The translations under genes were made by a program, and so were the position numbers. A stretch of 50,139 nucleotides of DNA, taken from NCBI GenBank assembly GCA_937961665.1, contig CALGMO010000064.1:1-50139 (forward strand). Direction: 5' to 3'. Source of the stretch: an uncultured Fimbriimonadaceae bacterium. GTDB taxonomy: Bacteria; Armatimonadota; Fimbriimonadia; Fimbriimonadales; Fimbriimonadaceae. The notes under the pieces are model-generated. The model had not been told where the DNA came from. It saw nothing but the letters and a program-made list of their open reading frames with translations, and searched no databases. The stretch's first letter is position 1. Each line of letters begins with the position of its first letter. Shown piece after piece: positions 37,516 through 45,630 of the stretch.

Positions 37516-39291
37516 TCAGCGGGACTGCGGGCTGGGAAGGATGACCTCTCCCACGGCGAAGGACCTGCGAATGTCCTGCAGGCAGACCTTGGCGCGGTGT
37601 CCCACGAAGGACTCCCCCTCGATGAGTTCGATGAAGTACCCGCCGTCGGTCCAGCCGATGACCCGGTTGCTGTTCTCGAGAACGGAGCGCCTGACGTTGC
37701 ACTCCAGCACTTGGGCGCGGCGGAATCCCATGTGCCGCCTCTCCAGTTCTTCGATGGTGGACGAGCGGATCTCGTACTCCTCGTACTCCATGTCGAAGTT
37801 GGCCCGGATGTAGATGCCACGCCGCATCTCGTGCTCGAGCATCTCCACGTTCTCTCCGTCGAGGCCGATGAACGCCTCCACGACCGAGGGGTGGCACTCG
37901 ATGTAGAACGCGTTGCCCGGCTCCCCGATCTTGCGCCACATGTCGCGTTCGATCCACAGCGACACCGTCTCCTTGCTCGGGATCCGCCCGCGGCCGACGC
38001 ACATCGGGCAGACCTCGGTGATCGCCTCGGTGACGGACTCGCCGGTTCGCTTGCGGGTGATCTCGACCAGGCCGAGGGAGGAGATGCGTCCCACCCGCGT
38101 CCGCGAATGGTCGCGGCCGAGCCGCTCCGTGAAGTGCGCCAGCACCTTCTTCCGATCCTCGGCGGACTCCATATCGATGAAGTCGATCACGATGATTCCG
38201 CCCATGTCGCGGAGCCGGAGCTGCCGGCAGACCTCCTCGGCCGCCTCCAGGTTGGTCTTGAGGATCGTGTCGTTGAGCGAGGTGGATCCGACCTGCTTGC
38301 CCGTGTTGATGTCGATGGCCGTGAGGGCCTCCATCTCGTCGATCACGAGGTAGCCGCCGCTCTTCAGCCAGACCTTGTGCTGCAGAAGCCTCTCGAGATC
38401 CTGCTCCACGTTGTAGGCGTCGAACAGCGGGACTTCGCGGTCGTAGAGCTGAATCTTGTCCCTGAGGTTCGGCGCGACCACGCTCGCAACCAGGTGGACC
38501 TTCTCGTATTCGTCCGGATCGTCGATCACCATCCGGTCGATCTCGTCATCGAACATGTCCCGAACGGTTCGATAGAGGAGCGTCTGGTCGCGATGCACGC
38601 AGGCGGGAGCCCGCTGCCTCTTCGCGGCGGCCAGCACCTGGGCCCAGACCTGTTGCAGATAGGCCACGTCGGCCCTGAGCTCGGCCTCGGTCCTGCCCTC
38701 GCACTCGGTCCTCAGGATGATGCCGAAGCCGGGGGGGACGATCTTCTCACCGACCTTCCGCAGGCGCTCCCTTTCGGATCGGTCGTCGATCTTGCGGCTG
38801 ACGCCCACGTGCTGGCTCTCGGGCATCAGCACGACGTAGCGGCCAGGGAGGCTGATGCGCGTGGAAACGCGTACGCCCTTGGTGCCCCGCGGCCCCTTGG
38901 TCACCTGCACCATGAGCTCCTGGCCCGGCTTGATCAGCTCCTTGATCTTTCTGCGGCGCAGCTCGCTCCGCTTCAGGCTGGCGGGGCTGTTGTCGGTTGG
39001 GTCCTCCGGCAGGATGTCGGCCACGTACAGGAAGGCGTTGCGCTCCAGTCCGATGTCGACGAACGCCGCATCCATGCCGGGCAGGACGTTCTGCACGATG
39101 CCCTTGAAGATGCTCCCAACGACCCGCTCTTCCCGCTCCACGCGGTACTCCATCAGCTCGCCGCCCTCCAGAACGGCGATGCGGGTTTCGCGGTTGCTGC
39201 AGTTAACGAGGATTTCCACGCCGGAACCCCTGGACGGATGGAGGGACTTGGAGGCTCCGGAGGACTTGGATTTGGTGCGGCTTCTAGCCAT
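37516..39291 (-). CDS. rng: Ribonuclease E/G family endoribonuclease
   Basis: A 591-residue single-strand endoribonuclease for RNA turnover and rRNA processing. After a basic, Ser-rich N-terminal tail (about 1-24) comes the S1-containing domain (GSIFKGIVQNVLPGMDAAFVDIG), the 5'-sensor/RNase H-like part, and the metal-binding Asp327 (AIDINTG) and Asp370 (VIDFIDM) with the same 43-residue spacing as E. coli RNase E. The zinc-link CPMC (Cys428, Cys431) follows. A C-terminal segment of about 110 residues includes a small beta domain (NRVIGWTDGGYFIELIEGESFVGH). It lacks the long degradosome scaffold of E. coli RNase E, so RNase G-like is a fair label. TAGAAT at 39383-39378 gives a leader of about 85 bases. 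Confidence 0.93.
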   Translation of the reverse strand: MARSRTKSKSSGASKSLHPSRGSGVEILVNCSNRETRIAVLEGGELMEYRVEREERVVGSIFKGIVQNVLPGMDAAFVDIGLERNAFLYVADILPEDPTDNSPASLKRSELRRRKIKELIKPGQELMVQVTKGPRGTKGVRVSTRISLPGRYVVLMPESQHVGVSRKIDDRSERERLRKVGEKIVPPGFGIILRTECEGRTEAELRADVAYLQQVWAQVLAAAKRQRAPACVHRDQTLLYRTVRDMFDDEIDRMVIDDPDEYEKVHLVASVVAPNLRDKIQLYDREVPLFDAYNVEQDLERLLQHKVWLKSGGYLVIDEMEALTAIDINTGKQVGSTSLNDTILKTNLEAAEEVCRQLRLRDMGGIIVIDFIDMESAEDRKKVLAHFTERLGRDHSRTRVGRISSLGLVEITRKRTGESVTEAITEVCPMCVGRGRIPSKETVSLWIERDMWRKIGEPGNAFYIECHPSVVEAFIGLDGENVEMLEHEMRRGIYIRANFDMEYEEYEIRSSTIEELERRHMGFRRAQVLECNVRRSVLENSNRVIGWTDGGYFIELIEGESFVGHRAKVCLQDIRRSFAVGEVILPSPQSR

Positions 39292-39377
39292 GACGCTGTG
39301 CTGCGGGCTGGCGCGAAACTCCCGGACTCTGCGGTCGAAGGGGTCAACGGGAACGATTCAGCCGGCCTCGAACCTCT

Positions 39378-39406
39378 ATTCTACCGGTTTGGGCGGGCGG
39401 TATCCT
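39378..39406. promoter_or_regulatory. Divergent promoters for RNase E/G and the zinc-ribbon gene
   Basis: TAGAAT reads leftward at 39383-39378 for the RNase gene. TATCCT at 39401-39406 reads rightward and ends seven bases before the ATG at 39414, implying a leaderless or near-leaderless zinc-ribbon message. Confidence 0.45.
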
Positions 39407-39413
39407 GAGGATC

Positions 39414-39758
39414 ATGCCCATCTACGAGTATCGTTGCGACGCGTGCCGCAAGCGGTTCTCGCTGCTTGTGGGCATGACGGCCGAACCACACGAGGAGAAG
39501 TGCCCCCACTGCGGCTCGCTGACGATCACCAAGCTCGTCAGCAGGTTCAACCGCTACCGGAGCGAGGATGATCGCATCGACGAGCTCGCCGACACGCTGG
39601 AGACCATGGGAGAGCCGGACGATCCCAAGGAGATGCGGCGAATCGTGCGGGAAATGGGCAAGGCCATGGACGAGGACATGTCGGAGGAGATGGAGGAGCT
39701 CTTCGAGGCGGACATGGCGGGCGAGGGAGAAGAGGGAGCGACCAGCGATGAGGATTGA
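39414..39758 (+). CDS. FmdB-family zinc-ribbon protein
   Basis: A 114-residue protein with the FmdB N-terminus MPIYEYRCDACRKRFSLLV and a zinc ribbon formed by Cys8/Cys11 and Cys30/Cys33. The rest is a long acidic helix (Glu/Asp/Met-rich) that is lower in similarity. Members are annotated as putative regulators, but their role is not known. It is followed by tdk after 15 nt and is probably co-transcribed with it. Confidence 0.88.
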   Translation: MPIYEYRCDACRKRFSLLVGMTAEPHEEKCPHCGSLTITKLVSRFNRYRSEDDRIDELADTLETMGEPDDPKEMRRIVREMGKAMDEDMSEEMEELFEADMAGEGEEGATSDED

Positions 39759-39773
39759 CGGGGGCCGGGGCCG

Positions 39774-40376
39774 GTGAGGAAGCCGGGCACCCTGACCGTG
39801 GTCTGCGGCAGCATGTTCGCGGGCAAGAGCGAGGAGCTGATCCGCCGCGCGCGGAGGGCGCTCTTCGCCCGCAAGAAGGTCCAGGTCTTCAAGCCGGTTC
39901 TGGACGACCGGTACCACGCCACCATGGTCGTCACGCACATGGGAGTTCGGCATGAGGCGGTCCCCGTGGCCTCCGTGGAGGACCTCGAGTCGAAGATCGA
40001 GCCGGAAACCGATGTGATCGTCATCGACGAGGCGCAGTTCTTCGACGCCAGCCTGGTGGAGCTGGCGGTGGATCTGGCGGACCATGGCCGGGACGTCGTG
40101 GTCGGCGGACTGGACCAGGACTTCCGAAGGATGCCCTTCGGCCCCATGCCGGCCCTTCTTGCCGCCGCGGACGAGGTCGTCAAGCTGAGGGCGATCTGCA
40201 TGCGATGCGGCGCGCCGGCGAGCCACACCTACCGAACCATCGACGGCAAGCCCGCGCACAAGGACGACCCCGTGATCCTGATCGGGGCCACCGAGAAGTA
40301 CGAGGCCCGCTGCCGGGCCTGCTACAAGCTCTTGGGCCTCAAGCCTCGGAGATCGTCCGTTCGCCGTTGGCGCTGA
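39774..40376 (+). CDS. tdk: Thymidine kinase
   Basis: A 200-residue type II thymidine kinase for deoxynucleoside salvage. Seen are the P-loop GSMFAGKSEELIRR, the Asp-Glu pair DEAQFFD, VVVGGLDQDFRRMPFG, and four zinc cysteines in two C-x-x-C pairs (CMRCG and CRACY). The lasso loop between them includes ASHTYRTIDGKPAH. The GTG start at 39774 follows GGGGCCGG with no strong Shine-Dalgarno. Confidence 0.95.
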   Translation: MRKPGTLTVVCGSMFAGKSEELIRRARRALFARKKVQVFKPVLDDRYHATMVVTHMGVRHEAVPVASVEDLESKIEPETDVIVIDEAQFFDASLVELAVDLADHGRDVVVGGLDQDFRRMPFGPMPALLAAADEVVKLRAICMRCGAPASHTYRTIDGKPAHKDDPVILIGATEKYEARCRACYKLLGLKPRRSSVRRWR

Positions 40377-40452
40377 AGTTTCACCGAACCACGGCGCCGC
40401 GCGTGCGTCCGTGCCTCCCGAACGCGCTCGAACCGAGCGCAGGAGACAAACC

Positions 40453-41001
40453 ATGAAGACCTTCGCTACCATGCTGCTGGCTCTGGTCGTCGGATTCGCC
40501 ACGCTGGCATCCGCCCAGCGCATTCCGGTCGGTCCGGGCGGACGCGCCGGCATCGCCGGCCGGGGAGAGAACCGCGAGATGCTCGCCGCCATGGCGCTCT
40601 GCGGGAGGGCGCTGCAGACCATGCGCTCCGCGCTTCCGATCTACCAAGGGCACCGCGTCAAGGCCATGGTCGCCACGCGCGACGCCATCAGCTTGATCCG
40701 CCAGGGGTTGCAGTTCAACCGCAACAACCGCGGCAGCGCAGGCATCGACGCCCTGTCGATCCCCATGGCGGACAACGAGCCCCTGGGCCGCTTCACGCGC
40801 GAGCAGATCCAGCGGAGCAACGCCAAGATGGTCCTCGCGGCGAGGCTGCTGAACCAAGCTCGCGAGCGCCTCGAGGCGGCGAGCGAGGACTACGGCGGCT
40901 TCCGCAACCAAGCCCGCGACAAGGTGCTCGAGGCGCTGCGAGAGATCGACGCCGCGCTGGCCATCTTTCGGAACGGCGACGGCGTGAACGGTCGCCCTTA
41001 G
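40453..41001 (+). CDS. Small secreted helical protein, function unknown
   Basis: A 182-residue protein with a clear signal peptide (MKTFATMLLALVVGFATLASA, cleavage after Ala21). A Gly/Arg-rich spacer follows, then a mostly helical body rich in Ala, Arg and Leu (NREMLAAMALCGRALQTM, MVLAARLLNQARERLEAASED, KVLEALREIDAAL) that may form a helical bundle. No family is recognised. AGGAG is 7 nt before the ATG, immediately after a small hairpin (GCGCTC/GAGCGC). Confidence 0.7.
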   Translation: MKTFATMLLALVVGFATLASAQRIPVGPGGRAGIAGRGENREMLAAMALCGRALQTMRSALPIYQGHRVKAMVATRDAISLIRQGLQFNRNNRGSAGIDALSIPMADNEPLGRFTREQIQRSNAKMVLAARLLNQARERLEAASEDYGGFRNQARDKVLEALREIDAALAIFRNGDGVNGRP

Positions 41002-41028
41002 GCGGCATCTGAAGCGGCCGCCGTCGAT

Positions 41029-41054
41029 GGTGGCCTCCCAAGCGGGAGGCCACC
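41029..41054. terminator. Bidirectional hairpin between the small secreted protein and the esterase genes
   Basis: A perfect 11-pair stem (41029-41039 with 41044-41054) with an AAGC loop in the gap between converging genes, without a T-tract. Confidence 0.7.
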
Positions 41055-41074
41055 AACGTCGTTCGGCCCCGCGC

Positions 41075-43015
41075 TCAGCGCTTCGGACCCGTGAGCATGG
41101 GCCAATCGTCCGTCCGGAACGGCGAGAGCGGCAGACCCTCCGCGCTGTAAACGTTGCACCACGGATTGGCCGCCCAAGCGTAGCGCACCGCCACCGGGTT
41201 CGGAACGTCCGAGGACCAGACGGCGATCTTGTTCGGACCCAGAATCTCCGCCTGAGCCCACCGCCACTTTCGGTCAGCGCCGGCGATGGCGAATCCTCGG
41301 GGCGCACCGTTCCGCGAGACCAATCCGGACCCGCACTCGGCGAACGTGAGGATCGCCTTCCCGTCGCGCACCGTCATGCTGCGGTACACCGGGCTGAGGT
41401 AGGGGCCCTTGCGGCCGTAGGCGACCCGAAGCGCCGCCAAGGCCAGACGCTTGCCGACCGTCTGCTTGTCCTTCGGATGGATGTCGTCCGCCTCTCCGGC
41501 GTCGATGATGACCGCCACCGCCGCGTTGCCAACCGCCTTCGCCGCGATGTTCTGGGCCTCCCTCAGCTCGGCCCAGGCATCGTCCCCCGGAGCGGGCTGG
41601 CGCTGCATGAAGTTCGCCAGCTGCACGATCAGGAACGGGAACTTGCCCACCCCCCATCGGCTGCGCCAGTCCTGGATCATCGTTGGCAACAGGGTCCTGT
41701 ATTGATAGGCTCGTCCCGCATTGGACTCGCCTTGGTACCAGATCGCTCCCTTGATCCCATAGGGGAGCCAGGGATGGATCATCCCGTTGAACAGCACCGT
41801 GGGGCTGTTCTGGTTCTCCGGACCGGCGGGCGGCACAGCAAAGTCAGCAGGAAGCTTGGAGGACGGGCGCATTCTCCAGTTCTGCAGGGGGAGGCGCTCG
41901 CCATCCACCTCGAGGAACATCGAGGAAGGTTCCGCCGTCATGCCCCCGGCGCCCATGGTGTCCAGCACGCGAACGGTCACCACGTTGTCGCCTGCCTTCA
42001 AAAGCCCGTTCGGTAGGGCGTAGCGGCGCGGCAGGTTCCAGCCCTCGGTCGATCCGACGAATCGACCGTTGATCCAGACCGTGTCCTGGTCGTCGATCGC
42101 ACCCAGCTGCAGGTAAGCCTCTCGACCGGCCTGAGCCTCGGGCACCTTGACGGTGGCGCGGAACCAAGCGAAGCCATCGAACTGGTCCAGACCGTTGCCC
42201 TCGAAGGTCGGTCTGGCGACCGGCTTCCAAGCCGGACCGTCAGGCTGGGTGTGCCAGCCCTCCTTGGTGCCTTGATCCGCCGTCGCGATGAGGTCATCCA
42301 GCGCGCGCTGACGCTTCTCGAGGGCCTTCCGCCGATCCGCCCGCAGCTCGGCGAGCTGCCTCAAGGACGCGGCGAAGTCGGGCATCTTGGCCAAGGCCTC
42401 GGCGCTCGTCCAGGCTTCGGCCGGAGTGCCGCCCCAACAGGTCTGGATCAGGCCGATCGGCACGTTCACCTCCCGCTGGAGGTCGCGTCCGAAGAAGTAG
42501 GCGACCGCCGAGAAACCGCCCCAGCCGCCTTCGGCGATGGTCTTGGGCGTGCACACCTTCCACTCTCCCTGAGGGACAAGCTCGGGGTTCAGGCTGTAAC
42601 GCCTCTCCGTCATGAAGAGCCGGATGCGGGGGTGGTTCGCCCTCGCGATCTCCTCCTCGGGGTTCTTGGAGATCGCGATTCCCTGCTCCATGTTCGACTG
42701 TCCGGAGCAGACCCAGACGTCGCCGAAGAGCACGTCTCTGAGCACAACCCGCTTGGGTCCCTCGACGCGAACGTCGTAGGGCCCGCCCGCGGGCATCGCG
42801 GGCAACCGGGCCAGCCATTTTCCGTCCGAAGCCGCGACGGTTCTCACGGTCCGTCCCGCAAGGCTAACGGTCACCTCGGCTCCCGGGTTCGTCCAGCCCC
42901 AGATGGGAGCGGATAGGTCGCGCTGAAGCACCATGTGGTCGCCGAAGGCAGGGCTCACAAAGGGCATCGGTCCGGCCTGAGCCGCCGCCAGGAGCGGCAG
43001 AAGCATCGTCAGCAT
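41075..43015 (-). CDS. Secreted sialate O-acetylesterase-like protein
   Basis: A 646-residue SASA-family (SGNH-type) carbohydrate esterase. It has a signal peptide (MLTMLLPLLAAAQA), an N-terminal beta domain (MVLQRDLSAPIWGWTNPGAEVTV), the block VWVCSGQSNME with the nucleophile Ser107, VAYFFGRDLQ, and LIQTCWGGTPAEAW. A jelly-roll insert of the GH2/galactose-binding type lies around 240-390 (WINGRFVGSTEGW, VTVRVLDTMGAGG). The second half has IKGAIWYQGESNAGRA and DIHPKDKQTVGKRL with the Asp-x-x-His of the active site. It removes O-acetyl groups from sialic acid or other sugars. ATG 43015 is preferred because GGAGG lies 9 nt upstream; a TTG three codons earlier overlaps that signal. Confidence 0.93.
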   Translation of the reverse strand: MLTMLLPLLAAAQAGPMPFVSPAFGDHMVLQRDLSAPIWGWTNPGAEVTVSLAGRTVRTVAASDGKWLARLPAMPAGGPYDVRVEGPKRVVLRDVLFGDVWVCSGQSNMEQGIAISKNPEEEIARANHPRIRLFMTERRYSLNPELVPQGEWKVCTPKTIAEGGWGGFSAVAYFFGRDLQREVNVPIGLIQTCWGGTPAEAWTSAEALAKMPDFAASLRQLAELRADRRKALEKRQRALDDLIATADQGTKEGWHTQPDGPAWKPVARPTFEGNGLDQFDGFAWFRATVKVPEAQAGREAYLQLGAIDDQDTVWINGRFVGSTEGWNLPRRYALPNGLLKAGDNVVTVRVLDTMGAGGMTAEPSSMFLEVDGERLPLQNWRMRPSSKLPADFAVPPAGPENQNSPTVLFNGMIHPWLPYGIKGAIWYQGESNAGRAYQYRTLLPTMIQDWRSRWGVGKFPFLIVQLANFMQRQPAPGDDAWAELREAQNIAAKAVGNAAVAVIIDAGEADDIHPKDKQTVGKRLALAALRVAYGRKGPYLSPVYRSMTVRDGKAILTFAECGSGLVSRNGAPRGFAIAGADRKWRWAQAEILGPNKIAVWSSDVPNPVAVRYAWAANPWCNVYSAEGLPLSPFRTDDWPMLTGPKR

Positions 43016-43135
43016 TCGTCTCAACCTCCGCTGGGAGATTCAACGGGAGCCCGCGAGCTTCCTGCCCCGTGTGCAAAGAGATTGGGCCATCCGCCAAAAT
43101 GCCTTCGGCAAGCCCGCTCGCCCCTCACGTTCGCC

Positions 43136-44359
43136 ATGGACTCTCCCGTCTCTCCATCCCGATGCGAAGGCCAGACATCCGAGCCGCAAGCCGGATACGG
43201 CGAGGTGGAGACTCTGCTGCAGCACCTTGGCGAGGAGGATCACCCGTTGGGAGCGTTGGTACCGCCGCTGTTCCAGAGCGCGATCTACACGTACCGCGAT
43301 CTGGACCTGTTCGAGGAGGCGAACGAAGCCCCCTACCGCGAGGATCCGGTCTACAGCCCATGGGGCAACCCGACGGTCAGCCTCGTGGAGCGGAAGATGG
43401 CCGCCCTCGACCGCACGGAGGCGGCGAAGCTCACGGGGGACGGCATGGCCGCGATCGGCACCGCGCTGCTCGCCTCCCTCGAGCGGGGATCGCACGTCGT
43501 GACGGTCGACAGCACCTACTCCACGACTCTGCGCCTGCTTCGCGAGACCATGGAGCGCTACGGGGTGAGCTTCACCTGTGTGGACGGGCGGGAGCCCGAG
43601 ACCGTTTTCGACGCCGTCACGCCGGAAACGTCCGTCATCTACCTGGAATCGCCGAGCAGCCTTCTCTTCCGCCTGCAGGATCTGCGGCGGATCGCAACCT
43701 TCGCGAAGCAGAAGGGGATCACCACGATGATCGACAACACCTACAGCACGCCGCTCTTCCAGAGGCCGGCGCAACTGGGGGTGGACATCGTCCTGCAGAG
43801 CACCTCGAAGTACCTCGGAGGCCACAGCGATCTGAACGGCGGAGCGATCTGCACCACCCGGGAGAGGATCGAACGCATGGCCCACGGAGAGGTCAAGCTG
43901 TTCGGCACGATCATGGCTCCGTTCGTCGCATGGCTCTTGCTGCGCGGACTGCGAACGCTGCCGCTGAGGCTCAGGCACGTGCAGGAGTCGGGCAACATGG
44001 TGGCTTCCTGGCTCGAGCAGAGGCCCGAGGTGGAGGTGGTCCATCACGTCGGCCTAGAGTCGTACCCTCAGAGAGAGCTGTTCCTGTCGCAGATGCGCGG
44101 CTCCACGGGCCTGTTCACTTTCGTGCCGAAGAACCAGGATCGGGAATGGACCAAGGCGTTCCTCGAGGCTCTGCGCGTGTTCCGCATTGGCGTGAGCTGG
44201 GGCGGTCCGTTCAGCCTGGCGATCCCCGCCACCGACCCGACCAGTCCCAAGGAGTCTCCTGTTCGCATGATCCGTCTTTACTGCGGCCTTGAGAACCCCA
44301 AGGACCTCGTCGCCGACCTAGAGCGAGCGTTGGCGGCGGCACACAGGAAGTGCCTATGA
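43136..44359 (+). CDS. Divergent Cys/Met-metabolism PLP enzyme, paralogue 1
   Basis: A 407-residue fold-type-I PLP protein of the cystathionine gamma-synthase/lyase family. It has LVPPLFQSAIYTY, MIDNTYSTPLFQRPAQLG, and the PLP Lys225 in STSKYLGGHSD. The C-terminal domain has WGGPFSLAIP and MIRLYCGLE. Two usual cofactor contacts differ: the phosphate-binding Y-S-R reads YSPWGNPT (Arg replaced by Pro), and the YGG(T) stacking loop reads TYSTT. Substrate specificity is therefore unclear. It overlaps the second paralogue as ATGA. No Shine-Dalgarno precedes the ATG. Confidence 0.85.
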   Translation: MDSPVSPSRCEGQTSEPQAGYGEVETLLQHLGEEDHPLGALVPPLFQSAIYTYRDLDLFEEANEAPYREDPVYSPWGNPTVSLVERKMAALDRTEAAKLTGDGMAAIGTALLASLERGSHVVTVDSTYSTTLRLLRETMERYGVSFTCVDGREPETVFDAVTPETSVIYLESPSSLLFRLQDLRRIATFAKQKGITTMIDNTYSTPLFQRPAQLGVDIVLQSTSKYLGGHSDLNGGAICTTRERIERMAHGEVKLFGTIMAPFVAWLLLRGLRTLPLRLRHVQESGNMVASWLEQRPEVEVVHHVGLESYPQRELFLSQMRGSTGLFTFVPKNQDREWTKAFLEALRVFRIGVSWGGPFSLAIPATDPTSPKESPVRMIRLYCGLENPKDLVADLERALAAAHRKCL

Positions 44360-45531
44360 ACGAAGAGAGACAGTTCTCCCCCTGCACCCTGCTCCAACAC
44401 TACGGCGAGGAGGCACCGCCGGAGGGGGCTCCAGCCTTTCCCCTCTTCCAGAACTCGAACTTCCTCTACCCATGCCACGAGGAGTTCGTGGAGGCGATCT
44501 CCAATGTTTCGGGGCACTCGCCCTACATCTACAGCCGCATCGGCAACCCGACCGTCGACCTGTTGGAGCGGAAGATCGCGAAGCTGGAGGGTGCGGAGGC
44601 GTGTCGGGCGACCGCGGCGGGCATAGCCGCCATCACCGCGGTGCTCATGGACGCCGCCGAGCCGGGCGCGCACTTCATCGCCGAGGAGTTCGCGTATGGC
44701 TCCGTGCGGCAGCTGTGCACGGAGGTGCTCTCCAAGATGGGGGTGACCCTAACCGTCGTCGACGGCAGGCGGGCGGAGAACGTGCTGGACGCCGTGCGGC
44801 CGGAGACGAGGTTGATCTACCTCGAGTCGCCTTCCTCGATGGTGTTCCACCTTCAGGACATCCGGCGCATCGCCGACTATGCCCGTCAGAAGGGCATCCG
44901 CACGGCGATCGACAACACGTACTCGACGCCGCTGTTTCAGCGACCGATCGAGATGGGCGTGGATCTCGTGGTGCACAGCTGCTCCAAGTACCTCGGCGGC
45001 CACAGCGACCTGATCGGTGGCGCCATCTGCGGCAGGCGCGAGGACATCGATCGCATCAGCCGCGGCCAGATCCACCTGTGGGGCAACATCATGGCCCCCT
45101 TCCCAGCCTGGCTCGTTCTGCGGGGGCTAAGAACGCTCGGCGTCCGACTGCGGCAGCACCAAGAGGCGTCGCTCCGATTGGCAAGTTGGCTAGAGGAGCA
45201 CCCAGCCGTGGAGAGCGTGAACCACCCGGCCTTGGCCAGCAACCCTCAACGGGAGCTCTTCGAGAGCCAGATGAGCGGCGCGGGGGGGCTGTTCAGCTTC
45301 GTTCCCAAGGTTCAGGAAGAGGAGCGACTGGTCGGGTTCGTCAACTCCCTCCGATTGTTCCGCAAGGGCATCAGCTGGGGTGGCTTCGAGAGCCTGGCCC
45401 TTCTGGCGCGCGTCGCACCGAGTTGGGCACCGGATGGCTTCTGGCTCGTCCGCTTGTTCGTGGGCCTCGAAGACGAGGGCGATCTGCGGCAAGACATGGA
45501 ACAAGCGCTGGAGCAGATCCGTCCAAGCTGA
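44356..45531 (+). CDS. Cys/Met-metabolism PLP enzyme, paralogue 2
   Basis: A 391-residue homologue of the preceding gene with the same order of motifs: PLFQNSNFLY, the canonical IYSRIGNPTVDLLE, AYGSVRQL in place of YGGT, AIDNTYSTPLFQRPIEMG and PLP Lys211 in SCSKYLGGHSD. It keeps the Arg that paralogue 1 has lost. Since residues of one subunit complete the active site of its neighbour in this family, the coupled pair (ATGA at 44356-44359, AGGAAG upstream) might form a mixed oligomer. No pathway neighbours are present to indicate the substrate; cystathionine, homocysteine or methionine chemistry is most likely. Confidence 0.87.
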   Translation: MNEERQFSPCTLLQHYGEEAPPEGAPAFPLFQNSNFLYPCHEEFVEAISNVSGHSPYIYSRIGNPTVDLLERKIAKLEGAEACRATAAGIAAITAVLMDAAEPGAHFIAEEFAYGSVRQLCTEVLSKMGVTLTVVDGRRAENVLDAVRPETRLIYLESPSSMVFHLQDIRRIADYARQKGIRTAIDNTYSTPLFQRPIEMGVDLVVHSCSKYLGGHSDLIGGAICGRREDIDRISRGQIHLWGNIMAPFPAWLVLRGLRTLGVRLRQHQEASLRLASWLEEHPAVESVNHPALASNPQRELFESQMSGAGGLFSFVPKVQEEERLVGFVNSLRLFRKGISWGGFESLALLARVAPSWAPDGFWLVRLFVGLEDEGDLRQDMEQALEQIRPS

Positions 45532-45556
45532 CAGGATCCCGGCAATTCAACCTAGG

Positions 45557-45603
45557 TAGAATTATCGAGGCGGATCTGGGGAGCCGTGCGGCTACGGCTC
45601 CCC
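45557..45603 (+). promoter_or_regulatory. Promoter and leader hairpin of the first subtilase gene
   Basis: TAGAAT at 45557-45562 is a plausible -10 box. A 9-pair hairpin (45578-45586 with 45595-45603) lies in the presumed leader and is followed by GGCTTTT. It could serve as a terminator for the PLP operon, or as an attenuator for the subtilase; which is not clear. Confidence 0.45.
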
Positions 45604-45630
45604 ATGGCTTTTCGTGGCAGGAGGGATGGA

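Noticed and set aside
45578-45603. Leader hairpin as a known riboswitch or T-box
   Set aside because: It is a single short stem-loop without conserved aptamer bases. Most simply a terminator or attenuator.
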